A stretch of DNA of 64,000 nt. Source: Arthrobacter sp. B2a2-09 (GTDB taxonomy: Bacteria; Actinomycetota; Actinomycetes; Actinomycetales; Micrococcaceae). The position numbers and the translations under genes are program-made. The notes beneath the pieces are model-generated. The model saw only the letters and a program-made list of their open reading frames with translations. It was not told the DNA's origin and did no database searches. Within the stretch, counting starts at the first letter, position 1. Each line of letters begins with the position of its first letter. The stretch spans positions 62,001 to 126,000 of the forward strand of contig NZ_JAMXIC010000002.1 in the NCBI RefSeq assembly GCF_027587375.1, read 5' to 3'. Below, in pieces: positions 17,560-27,463 of the stretch.

Positions 17560-17956
17560 CATACCTAGGACCGGTCACAACCGATCAATCTCGATCCACG
17601 GAAGTCTTGGGGTGGGGCCCACTACAGATGCCCCCTGGGGCGAGAACATCCAATTCAGTTTGTTTGGATGACATTTCGACGGTCTCCAAACCAACATTTG
17701 AGGAGGTCTCATTTGAGATCGATCGCACCTACGAATGGGCCGGGCCGGGCGTTACGGAGGGCCACGTTACGCGTAGAGGAAGCCGTCCTGAACTTACGAG
17801 AGGGCGAATTCTCCGTCCCACTTGCCATGCTCTGCGAGGGCGCCAGGTACATGCACCGGAGCCAAAGCGCGGTCCTTGTGGCGGCCTGGCGAACCGGGTG
17901 GCGTCCAAGGGGACCTTACGAGCCCAGGAAACCCGTTTGGCAGCGGCGGGGCAGCA
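17560..17956. other. Gap after IS fragment, nothing recognised
   Basis: Open frames here have no ribosome sites or recognisable domains. Probably debris from the insertion/deletion that truncated the transposase gene. Confidence 0.5.
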
Positions 17957-18187
17957 CTAGGGTGTCGGCCGCCACTGCTCTCGTTCCTCGGTCCGTCCAT
18001 ACGGGACGTCTTCGCTGATAGCGACAGTGAATGTCGTGTAGCTGTGTCGCGTAACCATGATGCCCTGTCGACCCAGCTCCCGAGCTTGTCGAGAGAGGAT
18101 GTCGACGGCGTTGTCCAGCTCCTTTTCGAGTGCCTTTCGTGTATTGGCGGTGACTTCCACAACGGAGTCGGAGGTCATCTTGATCAT
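17957..18187 (-). CDS. Small conserved protein (76 aa), paralogue of 32975-33202
   Basis: Charged helical N-terminus (NTRKALEKELDNAVDILSRQ), then a beta-like end with IMVTRHSYTTFTVAISEDVP. The protein at 32975-33202 shares RKxLExxLDxAV, VTRHxxxTFTVxxSxxVPxG at the same spacing, so these are paralogues of one small family. AAAGTGAG lies before ATG 18187. The gene lies 7 bases downstream of the 123-residue gene, probably one transcript. Function unknown; size and form would suit a DNA- or protein-binding accessory factor. Confidence 0.65.
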   Translation of the reverse strand: MIKMTSDSVVEVTANTRKALEKELDNAVDILSRQARELGRQGIMVTRHSYTTFTVAISEDVPYGRTEEREQWRPTP

Positions 18188-18194
18188 TTGGGTC

Positions 18195-18566
18195 TCACTT
18201 TCGAGTGGCTGGTGCTATGGCGTCCGGCTCTGTCAGGTCTGGGCGGCGTCGAGCAGAGAGTTGAAGCTGGGTTGCGGCCTGAGCCGGTTCCTGAGGACTC
18301 CAGACTTCATCCCCGTCGCTGCGGTGGTACATTTTGCGTTCTGATGTGCCGTGCGGAAGGGCCCAGAGGATATTTCCGTCGTATGTTCGATCGTCGACGC
18401 TCCCGGTCACGGTGGTTTGTCCCTTGTGGCGGATCCAGATCCGGTCGCCTCTTTTGAGCGCGGTCCAGTCTGCGACGAACGTGGCTTTCCCATGGCCGGA
18501 GTTGCATTGCCGGGCGCCGGGGGTTGGATGCGGTTGAAGGTGCGCAATGGCTATTGTCCGTTGCAT
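18195..18566 (-). CDS. Hypothetical protein, 123 aa
   Basis: ATG 18566 has AAGGAA 6 bases upstream. The middle is protein-like: VADWTALKRGDRIWIRHKGQ, then TVTGSVDDRTYDGNILWALP and KMYHRSDGDEVW, which looks like a small beta-barrel (SH3- or KOW-like). The ends are low-complexity. It precedes the 76-residue gene by 7 bases. I do not recognise the family. Confidence 0.55.
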   Translation of the reverse strand: MQRTIAIAHLQPHPTPGARQCNSGHGKATFVADWTALKRGDRIWIRHKGQTTVTGSVDDRTYDGNILWALPHGTSERKMYHRSDGDEVWSPQEPAQAATQLQLSARRRPDLTEPDAIAPATRK

Positions 18567-18933
18567 GAGTATTCCTTTCTTCTGATGTTGTGGCCCCTTG
18601 TCTAGCTCGGCGGTGAGGCAGGATGTGGCTTTCGTTGCATGGGCGGTTCAGGACTGCCTTCCGTTGGAGTGGCGGTCCTGGGCAGGCATGCCCGCTGCAG
18701 GGAGAGCAGGACGACCGCTGTTCGGTGAGGGAGATCAGCGCGGAAACAGGAGCACCGTGGGCTCGTGCCCCACGTATCGCCCATCGGCGGACGATACGTG
18801 GAACATGTGCCGGCAGATCGGATCGCAATCGTGATACGTCCACCGAATCGGCCGGACTCCCTGCGCCCGGCTTTCGGGCTTCCTGTTGCGACGGAGTGCG
18901 GGAATCCGACCGAAGACACGGTTCAGGCCCCTT
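18567..18933. other. Gap with an inverted repeat
   Basis: No supported gene. At 18770-18801 is CCACGTATC-N14-GATACGTGG, a perfect 9-bp inverted repeat that could terminate the malate synthase transcript coming from the right or bind a regulator of the small genes on the left. Confidence 0.45.
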
Positions 18934-20580
18934 CTAGTCGACGGGGTCGGCGGACTCGCGACCCCTGTCCTCGTGCAGATATCGGGCGTAGGCCGGGACG
19001 GTGAGGAAGGGGACGAAATCCTGCCCGAGGGTCACTTCTTCGAAAATGTCCCGGGCATCGACGAAGCGGTCCCCACTGGAGCGTTCCAGTTTGGCAAATT
19101 CCCCGTTGATGGTTTCGAGGATCCACGTCCTGGTGATGACCATTCCCGTCTGGGTGATGGCTCCGGTGTGGATCCATTGCCAGAGCTGGGAGCGGGAGAT
19201 TTCCGCGGTGGCGGCGTCTTCCATGAGGTTGTGGATGGCGACGGCGCCGTTGCCGCGCAGCCAGGACTCGATGTACCGGATGCCCACCTCGATGTTGGTC
19301 CGGATGCCCGCCTCGGTGATGGTGCCGCGGGTGGCTGCCACGTCCAGCAGCGCAAGGTCATCCGGTGCGACGTCCTCACGCAGCCGGTCCTGCTGGTTCG
19401 GACGATCGCCGAGTACGCCGTCGAACACTTCGCGGCACAACGGAACCAGGTCCGGGTGCGCAACCCAGGAACCGTCGAAGCCGTCGCCGGCTTCGCGGGT
19501 CTTGTCCGCACGGACCTTTTCGAACGCTGCCGTGTTGGCAGCCTCGTCCTTGCGGTTGGGAACGGCCGCGGCCATGCCGCCGATCGCCATGGCGCCGCGG
19601 CGGTGGCACGCCCTAACCAGTTGCTCGGTGTAGGAGCGCATGAACGGGGCGGTCATGGAGACCTGGGCGCGGTCCGGCAGCACGAAGCGGGGGCCGCGGG
19701 TGCGGAAGTTCTTGATCACGGAGAAGATGTAGTCCCAGCGGCCGGCGTTCAGGCCCGAGGCGTGATCGCGCAGCTCGTACAGGATCTCTTCCATTTCGAA
19801 CGCCGCGGTGATGGTCTCGATCAGGACCGTGGCGCGGATGGTGCCCTGCGGGATACCGAGGAGGTCCTGGGCCTGGATGAAGATGTCGTTCCAGAGGCGG
19901 GCCTCCAGGTGGTTCTCGATCTTGGGCAGGTAGAAGTACGGGCCTTTGCCCTGGGCGAGCAGGCGGCGGGCGTTGTGGAAGAAGAACAAACCGAAGTCCA
20001 CCACGCCACCGGCGACGGGCTTCCCGTCGATGAGCATGTGCTTCTCGGGCAGGTGCCAGCCGCGCGGCCGCACCACGATGGTCGGCAGATCCCCGGCGGC
20101 ACGGAGCTTGTATTCCTTGCCCTCGGGCGAGGTGAAGTCGATGCGGCGTTCCAGGGCGTCCGTGAGGTTCAGCTGGCCCTGGATGACGTTGCGCCAGGTC
20201 GGGGTGGAGGAGTCTTCCATGTCGGCCAGCCAGACCTTGGCGCCGGAGTTCAGCGCGTTGATGGTCATCTTCCGGTCAACCGGCCCGGTGATCTCCACGC
20301 GGCGGTCCTCCAGGCCCGGGGCCGGAGGAGCGACACGCCAGTTCGGGTCATTGCGGATCCACGCGGTCTCGGGAAGGAAACGCGGATCCTGACCTGTGGA
20401 AACCTGTTGCTGTTTCTCCTCCCGTAGCTGCATCAGCCCGGAAAGCCGGTCTTCCGTTGCGAGATGCAGCCGTGCCACGAACTCGAGGGCATCGGGTGTG
20501 AGGACTTCGCTTTGGCGGCCGATGGGCTGGGCAGTCAACGTAACCCCGTTAAGGGTGAAGGTGTCGGTGAAGCTATTCAT
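18934..20580 (-). CDS. aceB: Malate synthase A
   Basis: Condenses glyoxylate with acetyl-CoA to malate, the second step of the glyoxylate shunt. 548 residues, the usual length of form A. Hallmarks: [20 protein letters not shown] (Mg site aspartate/glutamate), [12 protein letters not shown] with its catalytic Arg, [21 protein letters not shown], the [20 protein letters not shown] helix and the [18 protein letters not shown] end with general-base region nearby. ATG 20580 is chosen because homology starts there; the open frame upstream is not coding. It follows aceA on the same strand, separated by a terminator-like hairpin. Confidence 0.95.
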   Translation of the reverse strand: MNSFTDTFTLNGVTLTAQPIGRQSEVLTPDALEFVARLHLATEDRLSGLMQLREEKQQQVSTGQDPRFLPETAWIRNDPNWRVAPPAPGLEDRRVEITGPVDRKMTINALNSGAKVWLADMEDSSTPTWRNVIQGQLNLTDALERRIDFTSPEGKEYKLRAAGDLPTIVVRPRGWHLPEKHMLIDGKPVAGGVVDFGLFFFHNARRLLAQGKGPYFYLPKIENHLEARLWNDIFIQAQDLLGIPQGTIRATVLIETITAAFEMEEILYELRDHASGLNAGRWDYIFSVIKNFRTRGPRFVLPDRAQVSMTAPFMRSYTEQLVRACHRRGAMAIGGMAAAVPNRKDEAANTAAFEKVRADKTREAGDGFDGSWVAHPDLVPLCREVFDGVLGDRPNQQDRLREDVAPDDLALLDVAATRGTITEAGIRTNIEVGIRYIESWLRGNGAVAIHNLMEDAATAEISRSQLWQWIHTGAITQTGMVITRTWILETINGEFAKLERSSGDRFVDARDIFEEVTLGQDFVPFLTVPAYARYLHEDRGRESADPVD

Positions 20581-20615
20581 GGAGGGCGCTCCTGATTCGG
20601 GTGGAGTTTGGATGG

Positions 20616-20658
20616 CCCTGCGGCCAAGGCCTGAAACCAGGTCGCCTTGGCCGCAGGG
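20616..20658 (-). terminator. Terminator-like hairpin between aceA and aceB
   Basis: Perfect 15-bp arms (CCCTGCGGCCAAGGC and its complement) with a 13-base loop, between the aceA stop and the aceB start. It may end most aceA transcripts so that isocitrate lyase is made in excess. Confidence 0.8.
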
Positions 20659-20686
20659 GCGGGACCGGGACGGGACGGAGGGGCCG

Positions 20687-21997
20687 TTAGTGGAACTGGC
20701 CTTCTTCGGTGGATCCCACCAGGGCCAGGGTGGATGCGTTCGGGTTGAGCGCAGTAGCAATGTCGTCGAAGTAGCCGGTGCCGACTTCGCGCTGGTGCTT
20801 GGTTGCGGTGTAGCCGCGGGACTCGGAGGCGAATTCCTTTTCCTGGAGTTCGACGTAGGCACTCATGCCTTCACGGGCGTAGCCGTGGGCGAGGTCGAAC
20901 ATCGAGTAGTTCAGGGCGTGGAAGCCGGCCAGGGTGATGAACTGAAAGGTGAAGCCCATGGCGCCGAGTTCGCGCTGGAACTTCGCGATCGTGGCGTCGT
21001 CCAGGTGCTTGCGCCAGTTGAACGACGGCGAGCAGTTGTAGGAGAGCATCTGATCCGGGAACTCGGCCTTGACGGACTCGGCGAACTTGCGGGCAAGCTC
21101 AAGGTCCGGGGTGCCCGTTTCCATCCAGATGAGGTCCGAATACGGGGCGTAGGCCTTGGCGCGGGCGATGCAGGGTTCGATGCCGTTGCGGACCTTGTAG
21201 AAGCCCTCAGCCGTGCGTTCGCCTGTGGTGAATTCCTGGTCGCGCTCGTCGACGTCGGAGGTAATCAGGGTGGCTGCCTCGGCGTCGGTGCGGGCGATGA
21301 TCACCGAAGGGGTGCCCGCGACGTCGGCCGCGAGACGGGCGGCGTTCAGGGTCCGGACGTGCTGCTGGGTGGGGATGAGCACCTTGCCGCCGAGGTGGCC
21401 GCACTTCTTCTCGGAAGCGAGCTGGTCTTCCCAGTGCACGCCCGAGGCGCCGGCCTGGATCATGGATTTCATGAGTTCGTAGGCGTTCAGGGGGCCGCCG
21501 AAGCCGGCTTCGGCGTCGGCGACGATCGGGACCAGCCAGTCCTCGACGGTCTGGATGCCTTCGGAGAATTCGATCTGGTCGGCGCGGAGCAGGGCGTTGT
21601 TGATGCGGCGGACGACGGTGGGGACCGAGTTGGCCGGGTAGAGCGACTGGTCCGGGTAGGTGTGGCCGGAATTGTTGGCGTCGGCGGCTACCTGCCAACC
21701 GGAAAGGTAGATCGCCCGCAGCCCGGCTTTGACCTGCTGGACGGCCTGGTTACCGGTCAGGGCACCGAGGGCGTTGGTGTACTTGCCTTCTTTGTGCTCT
21801 TCCGTGAGTTGCTTCCACAACTTCTCGGAGCCGCGCCTGGCCAGGGTGTGTTCTTCGGAGACGCGGCCGCGGAGGCGGACGACGTCGGTGGCCGAGTAAT
21901 CGCGGGTGACGCCTTCCCAACGCGGGTCGGCAGCCCACTCAAGCTCCAGGTTCCTGGCGTCCAGCGCCATGGTCTGCTGATTCTGTTTCTGCGTCAT
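20687..21997 (-). CDS. aceA: Isocitrate lyase
   Basis: Splits isocitrate to succinate and glyoxylate, allowing growth on acetate, fatty acids and other acetyl-CoA-yielding compounds. 436 residues with catalytic KKCGH at 197-201 (Cys199), metal-site motif [20 protein letters not shown] and the [12 protein letters not shown] motif. ATG 21997 has AAGGAG 7 bases before it; the frame is open further up but not coding. Relevant to this window because most neighbouring catabolic operons end in acetyl-CoA. Confidence 0.96.
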   Translation of the reverse strand: MTQKQNQQTMALDARNLELEWAADPRWEGVTRDYSATDVVRLRGRVSEEHTLARRGSEKLWKQLTEEHKEGKYTNALGALTGNQAVQQVKAGLRAIYLSGWQVAADANNSGHTYPDQSLYPANSVPTVVRRINNALLRADQIEFSEGIQTVEDWLVPIVADAEAGFGGPLNAYELMKSMIQAGASGVHWEDQLASEKKCGHLGGKVLIPTQQHVRTLNAARLAADVAGTPSVIIARTDAEAATLITSDVDERDQEFTTGERTAEGFYKVRNGIEPCIARAKAYAPYSDLIWMETGTPDLELARKFAESVKAEFPDQMLSYNCSPSFNWRKHLDDATIAKFQRELGAMGFTFQFITLAGFHALNYSMFDLAHGYAREGMSAYVELQEKEFASESRGYTATKHQREVGTGYFDDIATALNPNASTLALVGSTEEGQFH

Positions 21998-22252
21998 GTG
22001 ATGTCTCCTTCTACGGTGGTGGATGCTGATTCCACTTTGGTTATGGTCCCGACCGCCATTCGGGGGCGGCATACGGGCGAGTCTCCCGCTCTACAGTCCC
22101 GGGATTCGCCGGAGCCGTCGGTTACGCGGTTGGGGACGACGGTGGTCGTGGTACCGCCGCCGGTCCCGGTGTCCTGGTTCGCGATACTTCCTGATCCTTT
22201 GGGGAAGCAGGATGTCCACATTGGTGCCGGACAGGGTGGAACGTTCGTACCG

Positions 22253-22485
22253 GCGTCGTGGCGTTCGTCGACGATGTCGTCGACGTGACCATCGGCAGAG
22301 AGCGATGCGACGGTCACACCCACCCTGGGCGGCGGACAGGCGGGGGCAAACTCGGTGCTGCGGTGGACAATGCCGCTGGCCCCTTCCGGCGGAAAGGGGA
22401 CAACAGCAATGCCAGCGCACCGCCGCCAGCTCCCCGGCCCATAAGCACGGACAGGGTCGGGGCCTGGAGACCGATCAGCGAACAT
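22253..22485 (-). pseudogene. Decayed acyl-CoA carboxyltransferase fragment
   Basis: Read on the minus strand, one frame gives APTLSVLMGRGAGGGALALL, the CoA/carboxybiotin loop of acetyl- or propionyl-CoA carboxylase beta-type subunits. After an internal deletion and frame change the next frame continues PFPPEGASGIVHR and TVASLSADGHVDDIVDERHD, also from such proteins. At the front, an ATG (22485) with GGAGGAACAAAG is fused to it. The gene is therefore truncated, deleted internally and out of frame. It is attached to copy 2 of the promoter element, suggesting that a carboxylase was once under the same control. Confidence 0.65.
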
Positions 22486-22530
22486 CTTTGTTCCTCCGGA
22501 GTGAAAAAAATGTGACCCGAAGCACTGGCT

Positions 22531-22583
22531 CACTGGACTATCCTCTAGTACAGCTGGTGACCTTGTCAATACTCCTCCGTGTA
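22531..22583 (-). promoter_or_regulatory. Conserved promoter/operator element, copy 2
   Basis: Matches 6805-6857 (reverse complement) at 46 of 53 bases. The TTGACA reads leftward, toward the carboxyltransferase remnant, whose ATG is 46 bases away with the same GGAGGAACAA ribosome site as in copy 1. On the other side the gntR gene starts 36 bases further on. The layout, regulator on one side and target operon on the other with one shared site, suggests autoregulated divergent control. Confidence 0.7.
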
Positions 22584-22618
22584 GACTTGTGTCAAGACGT
22601 TGTATTCGAGGGGGCACA

Positions 22619-23320
22619 GTGAAAGAAAACCGGGCGGCAGAGCCTTTAAGCCGCGTCCCCAGGCCGCGTCTCTATGAGCAGCTTGTGAAACAGCTGCTGG
22701 ACTATATAGAGGTCCAACAGTTGGGCCCAGGGGATCTGTTGCCGGCGGAAAGGGACTTGGCGGAGAGGCTCGGTGTGTCCAGGGCCACCCTGGTCCAGGC
22801 CCTGGTGGCGTTGGAGGTTCTAGGAGTCATCGACGTGCAGCACGGCACCGGAGCCGTGCTCGTGCACCGGCCCAGGATTGCCACAGTGATCAAGAGCCTC
22901 AGGGAGCATCGGAACAGGCTTCCGGAAATCGTTGAGGCGAGAAGTACGCTCGAAGTGAAGCTCGCAGGCCTCGCCGCGATCCGGCGCACCGATGCCGATC
23001 TCGATGCCATCGACTCAGCGTTGGAAGCGATGGCCGTCGACATCGCAGGAGGCGGACGGGGCCTGCAGGGTGACGAACTGTTCCATCAGGCGGTCACGGC
23101 GGCAGCCCATTCCGCGGTCATGGCCCAACTCATGACCTTCATCGCAGAAATGATTCTGGAGACCCGTATGGAATCCCTGGGCCAGCCAGGACGCCCGGAG
23201 CAGTCCCTCGCCTCCCACCGCAAGATTGCCGATGCAATCCGAGTGCAGGACCCGGATGCCGCAGCGGAAGCGATGCTCTCCCATATCGAACTCGTTTCCG
23301 ACGTTGAACTGCTGAGGTAA
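22619..23320 (+). CDS. GntR family regulator, FadR subfamily (FCD domain)
   Basis: 233 residues from GTG 22619, which has GAGGGGG upstream; an earlier GTG at 22589 adds ten residues. Winged helix: RLYEQLVKQLLDYIEVQQLG, PGDLLPAERDLAERLGVSRATL, QHGTGAVLVH. Then an FCD ligand domain with EARSTLEVKLAGLAAIRRTD, DELFHQAVTAAAH and SHRKIADAIRVQDPDAAAEAMLSHI, which bear the metal/ligand residues typical of the group (Asp/His/His). Effectors in this group are small carboxylic acids. Its presumed site is the element at 22531, and the sister element before the symporter operon makes that operon a likely second target. Confidence 0.85.
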   Translation: MKENRAAEPLSRVPRPRLYEQLVKQLLDYIEVQQLGPGDLLPAERDLAERLGVSRATLVQALVALEVLGVIDVQHGTGAVLVHRPRIATVIKSLREHRNRLPEIVEARSTLEVKLAGLAAIRRTDADLDAIDSALEAMAVDIAGGGRGLQGDELFHQAVTAAAHSAVMAQLMTFIAEMILETRMESLGQPGRPEQSLASHRKIADAIRVQDPDAAAEAMLSHIELVSDVELLR

Positions 23321-23588
23321 GAATCGTCTTCTGTGGAGCCTGGACCGCCGATCACGGTCTTGCGCCAACCCTGCGAATAGAGATCTCCTATCCTGCGAAC
23401 ACAAATACACAATGCAAACTGTTTTACGAGCGATGCGTCGCGAACATCTGCCAAATCCATCAACAGCCGGAATCCGGGGTCCGCAAACATGATTCGAGGG
23501 CTCTCATCGGATGGGGTGGCAGGACATGACCAGGGCAGCCTTCCGAGCGTTCGGGGACCCGGCGCCCCGTCTCAGTTAGGGTCAGGTT

Positions 23589-24047
23589 ATGGAATCTGCT
23601 GACATCACTTTCCGAACCCGCAAATGGGTCCGCCCGGAAGACCTAAATGCTAACGGGACGCTCTTTGGCGGAAGCCTGCTGAAGTGGATTGATGAGGAAG
23701 CCGCGATTTATGCCATCCTGCAGTTGGGCAACGGCCGTGCAGTCACCAAATACATCTCGGAGATCAATTTTGTTAGTTCTGCCGTACAGGGGGACCTGAT
23801 TGAGATGGGATTGACGGCCACCCGCTTCGGGAGGACGTCTCTGACCATGCGGGCGGAGGTCCGAAACATGATCACCCGGCAAAGCATCCTCACAATCGAA
23901 GAGATCATCTTCGTAAATCTCAGCCTGTCAGGCAAACCGGAGCCTCACGGCTACACGGACATCAGCTATGACCGCGACCGCATCCCCAAACACCACCTTA
24001 CGGAAACAGTACAGCCCCAGCGTCATGACCTGCCGGAAGGGCCATAG
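23589..24047 (+). CDS. Acyl-CoA thioesterase (hotdog fold, YciA type)
   Basis: 152 residues. Hotdog marks: PEDLNANGTLFGGSLLKWIDEEAA, with the Asn/Gly and Asp residues that form the thioesterase site, then FVSSAVQGDLIEMGLTATRFGRTSL and EEIIFVNLSLSGKP. It hydrolyses acyl-CoA to free acid and CoA in the cytosol, usually as a hexamer, and buffers CoA pools during fatty-acid or aromatic degradation. The C-terminal 30 residues are an unstructured tail. It stands alone after gntR; no strong ribosome site, but the start matches homologues. Confidence 0.85.
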   Translation: MESADITFRTRKWVRPEDLNANGTLFGGSLLKWIDEEAAIYAILQLGNGRAVTKYISEINFVSSAVQGDLIEMGLTATRFGRTSLTMRAEVRNMITRQSILTIEEIIFVNLSLSGKPEPHGYTDISYDRDRIPKHHLTETVQPQRHDLPEGP

Positions 24048-24661
24048 GTCTGCGCGAACCCGCGCGGTATCCCACGGTTCGCGACCGAATCCCTCCCGCG
24101 TAAGCACCCGTCATCCTTCGGCAGTCTGGGCACCCTGAAAGTCATGCGCTTCTCAGCCCTGGCTGCCGGCCCATAGATCTCTTTCTTGCAGTATCCGGGT
24201 CAGCGATGGGCTAGCGATGATCCGACTCCACGCACCGGTTCCGCTCCCAGGATGCATGCTTCGAAGCGATCACTGTGAAGGTGTCTTTTCACTGGACAAC
24301 CGGACAGTCCCGACGAACCGGCCAGCCTGCCCAACACGGCCCCGGGTGGACCGAAAGCCCTACCCCGGCTGGACAGCCTGGAAACCCAACAAGTGGACAT
24401 CCGGTCAGCGACAAGGCCGGGTCGCAAACCGACACCTCGAGGCGACCTGTCCGGCCAACCGATGCGCGTTCGCTCTCGTGGGTGCCTCGTTACTTCCGCC
24501 CGGCCCGTCCCTCGGCTCCCGACCTGAAATGCACCCTCTCGATGTCGCACCGGGACCGGGGCTTCTCTGGCGCTAGGGGGAAGACCGGCGTAGCGTCCAT
24601 TAAAACCATGAAGGCGGCGTTGGGCGCTGGGTGTCTCAGGCCTTCTCGTCAAGGAGCTTGG
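24048..24661. other. Gap, nothing recognised
   Basis: 614 bases before the debranching gene. Frames are open for long stretches owing to high GC, but show no domain, ribosome site or codon bias. No strong hairpin noted. Confidence 0.55.
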
Positions 24662-26827
24662 ATGGCAGGGTGGAACGCTGATACGGCCGCTGGGCCGTTA
24701 GGTGCCGGGACTGTCACTTTGGTGGAGGGCACGTCCTTCTGTATCTCGTCGCCGAACGGCGATATCCATCCTGAATCTCCGCACGGGGTTTTCTTCGAGG
24801 ACACCCGCATCCTGTCCGGCTGGAGCCTGACCATAAATGGTCGCGGGCTGGAGCCGTTGGCTGCGGAGACGAAGGAGCCGTACCGGGCGCTGTTTGTCTC
24901 CCGTGTTGCCCGCTTGGACGGGTACGCGGACAGCCCGCTGCTCGTGGATCGGCTGCGCGAGGTGGGCGCGGGGATCCTGGAGCAGATCACGGTACGGAAC
25001 TATGGCCTGGATCCTGCGGAATGCGTTGTTTCCCTGAGCATCGAGTCCGATTTCGCGGACCTTTTCGAGGTGAAAGAGGCGCGGATCCTGCGGCGCTGGG
25101 ATGAGACCCGATCTCCGCATCGCGACGCGCTGACCATCCGGGCAGCGTGGCAGGATACCCGGAAGGGCGTCGTCATCCAAGCGGCGGGGGCCGATGTCAC
25201 GGCTGAGGCCCTGACGTACCGGGTGGTTGTCCCGCCCCACGGGCAGTGGAGCACGGCGGTCAGCGTGGTGCCCCTCGTTGACGGAATCAACCCCGGAATG
25301 CTGTTTGTGCATCCGGCCGCCGGTGAGCTGTCCCCGAGTGACCGGCGCCGGCAGGAGTGGGTGGCCAAAATCCCGGTGCTGCAGATGGGAAACCGCTCCA
25401 TCGAACGGACGTTGCGGCGCAGCTATGACGACCTGGGCGCCCTGCGCATCGAGGATCCGAACCATCCGGACCGTGTGGTGGTGGCCGCCGGGGCGCCCTG
25501 GTTCATGACCCTGTTCGGCCGGGACTCGCTGTTGGCCTCGCATATGGCGCTGCCGGTGGACCCCTCTCTGGCCCTGGGGACGCTTCAGACGCTGGCGGAC
25601 CGCCAAGGCACCGTGGTGGATCCGATGAGCGAGGAGGAACCGGGCAAGATCCTGCACGAGGTCAGGCTCGGTGTCTCCAGCGGACTGTCCCTGGGTGGCA
25701 AGTCCGCCTACTACGGCAGCGTCGACGCCACCCCGCTGTTTGTGGTGGTGCTGGGGGCGGTCAGCCGCTGGGGATTCGCCAAGGACACCATCGCGGCGCT
25801 CCTGCCGCACGCGGACCGGGCGCTGGCGTGGATCCGGGACTACGGGGATAAGGACGGCGACGGGTTCGTCGAGTATGAGCGCCTCAATGACCAGGGTCTG
25901 ATCAACCAGGGCTGGAAGGACTCCTGGGACGGGATCAACTTCGCCGACGGGACCCTGGCGGAGCCGCCGATCGCGCTCTGCGAAGTGCAGGCATATGTCT
26001 ACGCCGCGTACATGGCCCGCGCCTGGATGGCGTACGACGCCGGTGACGCGGCGTTCGCGGGCGAACTCGTCGGCCGGGCGGCGCAATTGAAGAAAAAGTT
26101 CAACGAGCAGTTCTGGATCCCCGAGCGCGGCTACTACGCCATCGCCCTCGATGGCAAGAAGCGACAGGTCGACGCATGCGCGTCCAACATGGGCCACTGC
26201 CTGTGGCTCGGCCTGGTGGATGAGGACAAGGCCCCACAGGTGGTTGAACGGCTGATGTCCCCGGAGATGTTCAGCGGCTGGGGCTTGCGGACCCTGGCCA
26301 GCGACATGGGCGCTTACAATCCCGCCAGCTACCACAACGGATCGGTATGGCCGCACGACAATGCAATTATCACGCTCGCGTTGATGCGCTACGGGTTCGT
26401 GGAGCAAGCGCAGCGGATCGCGACCGCCCTGCTGGAAGCGGCCGAGTACTCCGGCGGCCGCTTGCCGGAGCTGTTCTGCGGCTTTGGTCGGGAGCATTTA
26501 GCCGCACCTGTGCCCTATCCGACGGCGTGCTCGCCGCAGGCGTGGGCAGCGACCACACCGATTCATCTGGTGACGAGCCTGATGCGCTATGACGCGCACG
26601 TATCCCAAGGCGGCCTGTGGATGGACCCGGCACTCCCGAAAACCTACGGCGGCCTGCACATCAAAAACGCGCCTCTGGCCGGGGGGCGGATCACCATCGA
26701 CGTTGCCGGTTCCAGGGCTTCAGTCCACGGGCTGCCGGAGGGCATGGTGTTCCACCGCGGGCACCGACCGTGGATGGCCGAACTTGTTGAGCAGGCCAAA
26801 GTGCAGCAGAGGACAAAGCAGAGATAA
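24662..26827 (+). CDS. Amylo-alpha-1,6-glucosidase / glycogen debranching family protein
   Basis: 721 residues from ATG 24662, with AAGGAG 6 bases before it (an open frame extends 129 codons upstream without support). N-terminal beta-sandwich GDE_N domain, starting GTVTLVEGTSFCISSPNGDI and HGVFFEDTRILSGWSL; C-terminal (alpha/alpha)6 barrel with APWFMTLFGRDSLLASHMAL, GWKDSWDGINFADG (the catalytic acid is expected here), ASYHNGSVWPHDNAIITLAL. The family removes alpha-1,6 branches or acts on trehalose- and sucrose-like compatible solutes; substrate not readable from the sequence. It is monocistronic. Confidence 0.88.
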   Translation: MAGWNADTAAGPLGAGTVTLVEGTSFCISSPNGDIHPESPHGVFFEDTRILSGWSLTINGRGLEPLAAETKEPYRALFVSRVARLDGYADSPLLVDRLREVGAGILEQITVRNYGLDPAECVVSLSIESDFADLFEVKEARILRRWDETRSPHRDALTIRAAWQDTRKGVVIQAAGADVTAEALTYRVVVPPHGQWSTAVSVVPLVDGINPGMLFVHPAAGELSPSDRRRQEWVAKIPVLQMGNRSIERTLRRSYDDLGALRIEDPNHPDRVVVAAGAPWFMTLFGRDSLLASHMALPVDPSLALGTLQTLADRQGTVVDPMSEEEPGKILHEVRLGVSSGLSLGGKSAYYGSVDATPLFVVVLGAVSRWGFAKDTIAALLPHADRALAWIRDYGDKDGDGFVEYERLNDQGLINQGWKDSWDGINFADGTLAEPPIALCEVQAYVYAAYMARAWMAYDAGDAAFAGELVGRAAQLKKKFNEQFWIPERGYYAIALDGKKRQVDACASNMGHCLWLGLVDEDKAPQVVERLMSPEMFSGWGLRTLASDMGAYNPASYHNGSVWPHDNAIITLALMRYGFVEQAQRIATALLEAAEYSGGRLPELFCGFGREHLAAPVPYPTACSPQAWAATTPIHLVTSLMRYDAHVSQGGLWMDPALPKTYGGLHIKNAPLAGGRITIDVAGSRASVHGLPEGMVFHRGHRPWMAELVEQAKVQQRTKQR

Positions 26828-26884
26828 ATGGTGGCCGCTGAAACCTTCGACGCGGGAACCGGCCCGAGGAGGATCGCTACGGAA

Positions 26885-27062
26885 TTCACAACAGGATCGG
26901 GTAGCGGCGCTCCGGCTCGCGCCGGGCCTACGATTGGGTGGTCATTCAGCGGCCCATCGTTGCCAGGAATCGACGCCGCTCGGCCGGCAAAACCGACAAG
27001 TCCACTGCGGTTGCGCCCAGGCAGCGCAGGAACTCCATCTTCGCGATCTCAGCCTTCACCCA
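26885..27062 (-). pseudogene. Tn3-family transposase remnant
   Basis: Reads VKAEIAKMEFLRCLGATAVD, LSVLPAERRRFLATMGR, and after a frame break EPERRYPILL, the same segment found intact in order at 29650-29800 inside the larger copy. Everything on both sides is lost. It shows that a second, different Tn3-type element or a duplication once stood here. Confidence 0.8.
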
Positions 27063-27175
27063 GGCGACCCCTGGGCCCCCGGGCGTGGTAGATTCCGTCG
27101 AAACAAACCGCCCGGACGCGGTTCGCAGGAATCCGGTACACGATTGCAACAAGTGATGTTCAGAAAGGGTGAGCC

Positions 27176-27434
27176 ATGGTTACCTCGCACTTTCAACAAT
27201 TCCTCAGCGAAGCAACCATCCGGGATCCCGAGGCGGCCCAGCTTGGTGGGCCCGGAGAGCTTCTACGGCCTGTACATCAGCTGGTGCCTGCTCCACAAAA
27301 TAAACCCGATACCGGACACCGAATTCCGGGTTGCCATGCGCCGCCGCCGCATCGATGTCCACCACAGCGGCCTGGCCATGACCGGACCTGCCGCGGCCGA
27401 CTACATCCTCGCCACCCGCCCCGACACCGACTGA
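27176..27434 (+). pseudogene. Small Tn-associated protein gene with frameshift
   Basis: First part in one frame: MVTSHFQQFLSEATIRDPEA; after a one-base shift near 27240 it continues LVGPESFYGLYISWCLLHKI, then RRRRIDVHHSGLAMTGPAAA, DYILATRPDTD. Both halves are protein-like and join without gap, so a single-base frameshift split a gene of about 85 codons. GAAAGG precedes the ATG. I have seen such short proteins next to plasmid or transposon genes; function unknown. A sequencing error would restore it. Confidence 0.6.
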
Positions 27435-27463
27435 ACGCCCGCACCGCCCCACGACCCCGCATG

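Noticed and set aside
18886..22288. Open frames of 513 and 630 codons on the plus strand
   Set aside because: They are shadows of malate synthase and isocitrate lyase on the minus strand and show no domains.
24698..26497. 599-codon minus-strand frame
   Set aside because: Antisense to the debranching-type gene; composition is that of a complement, with no motif.
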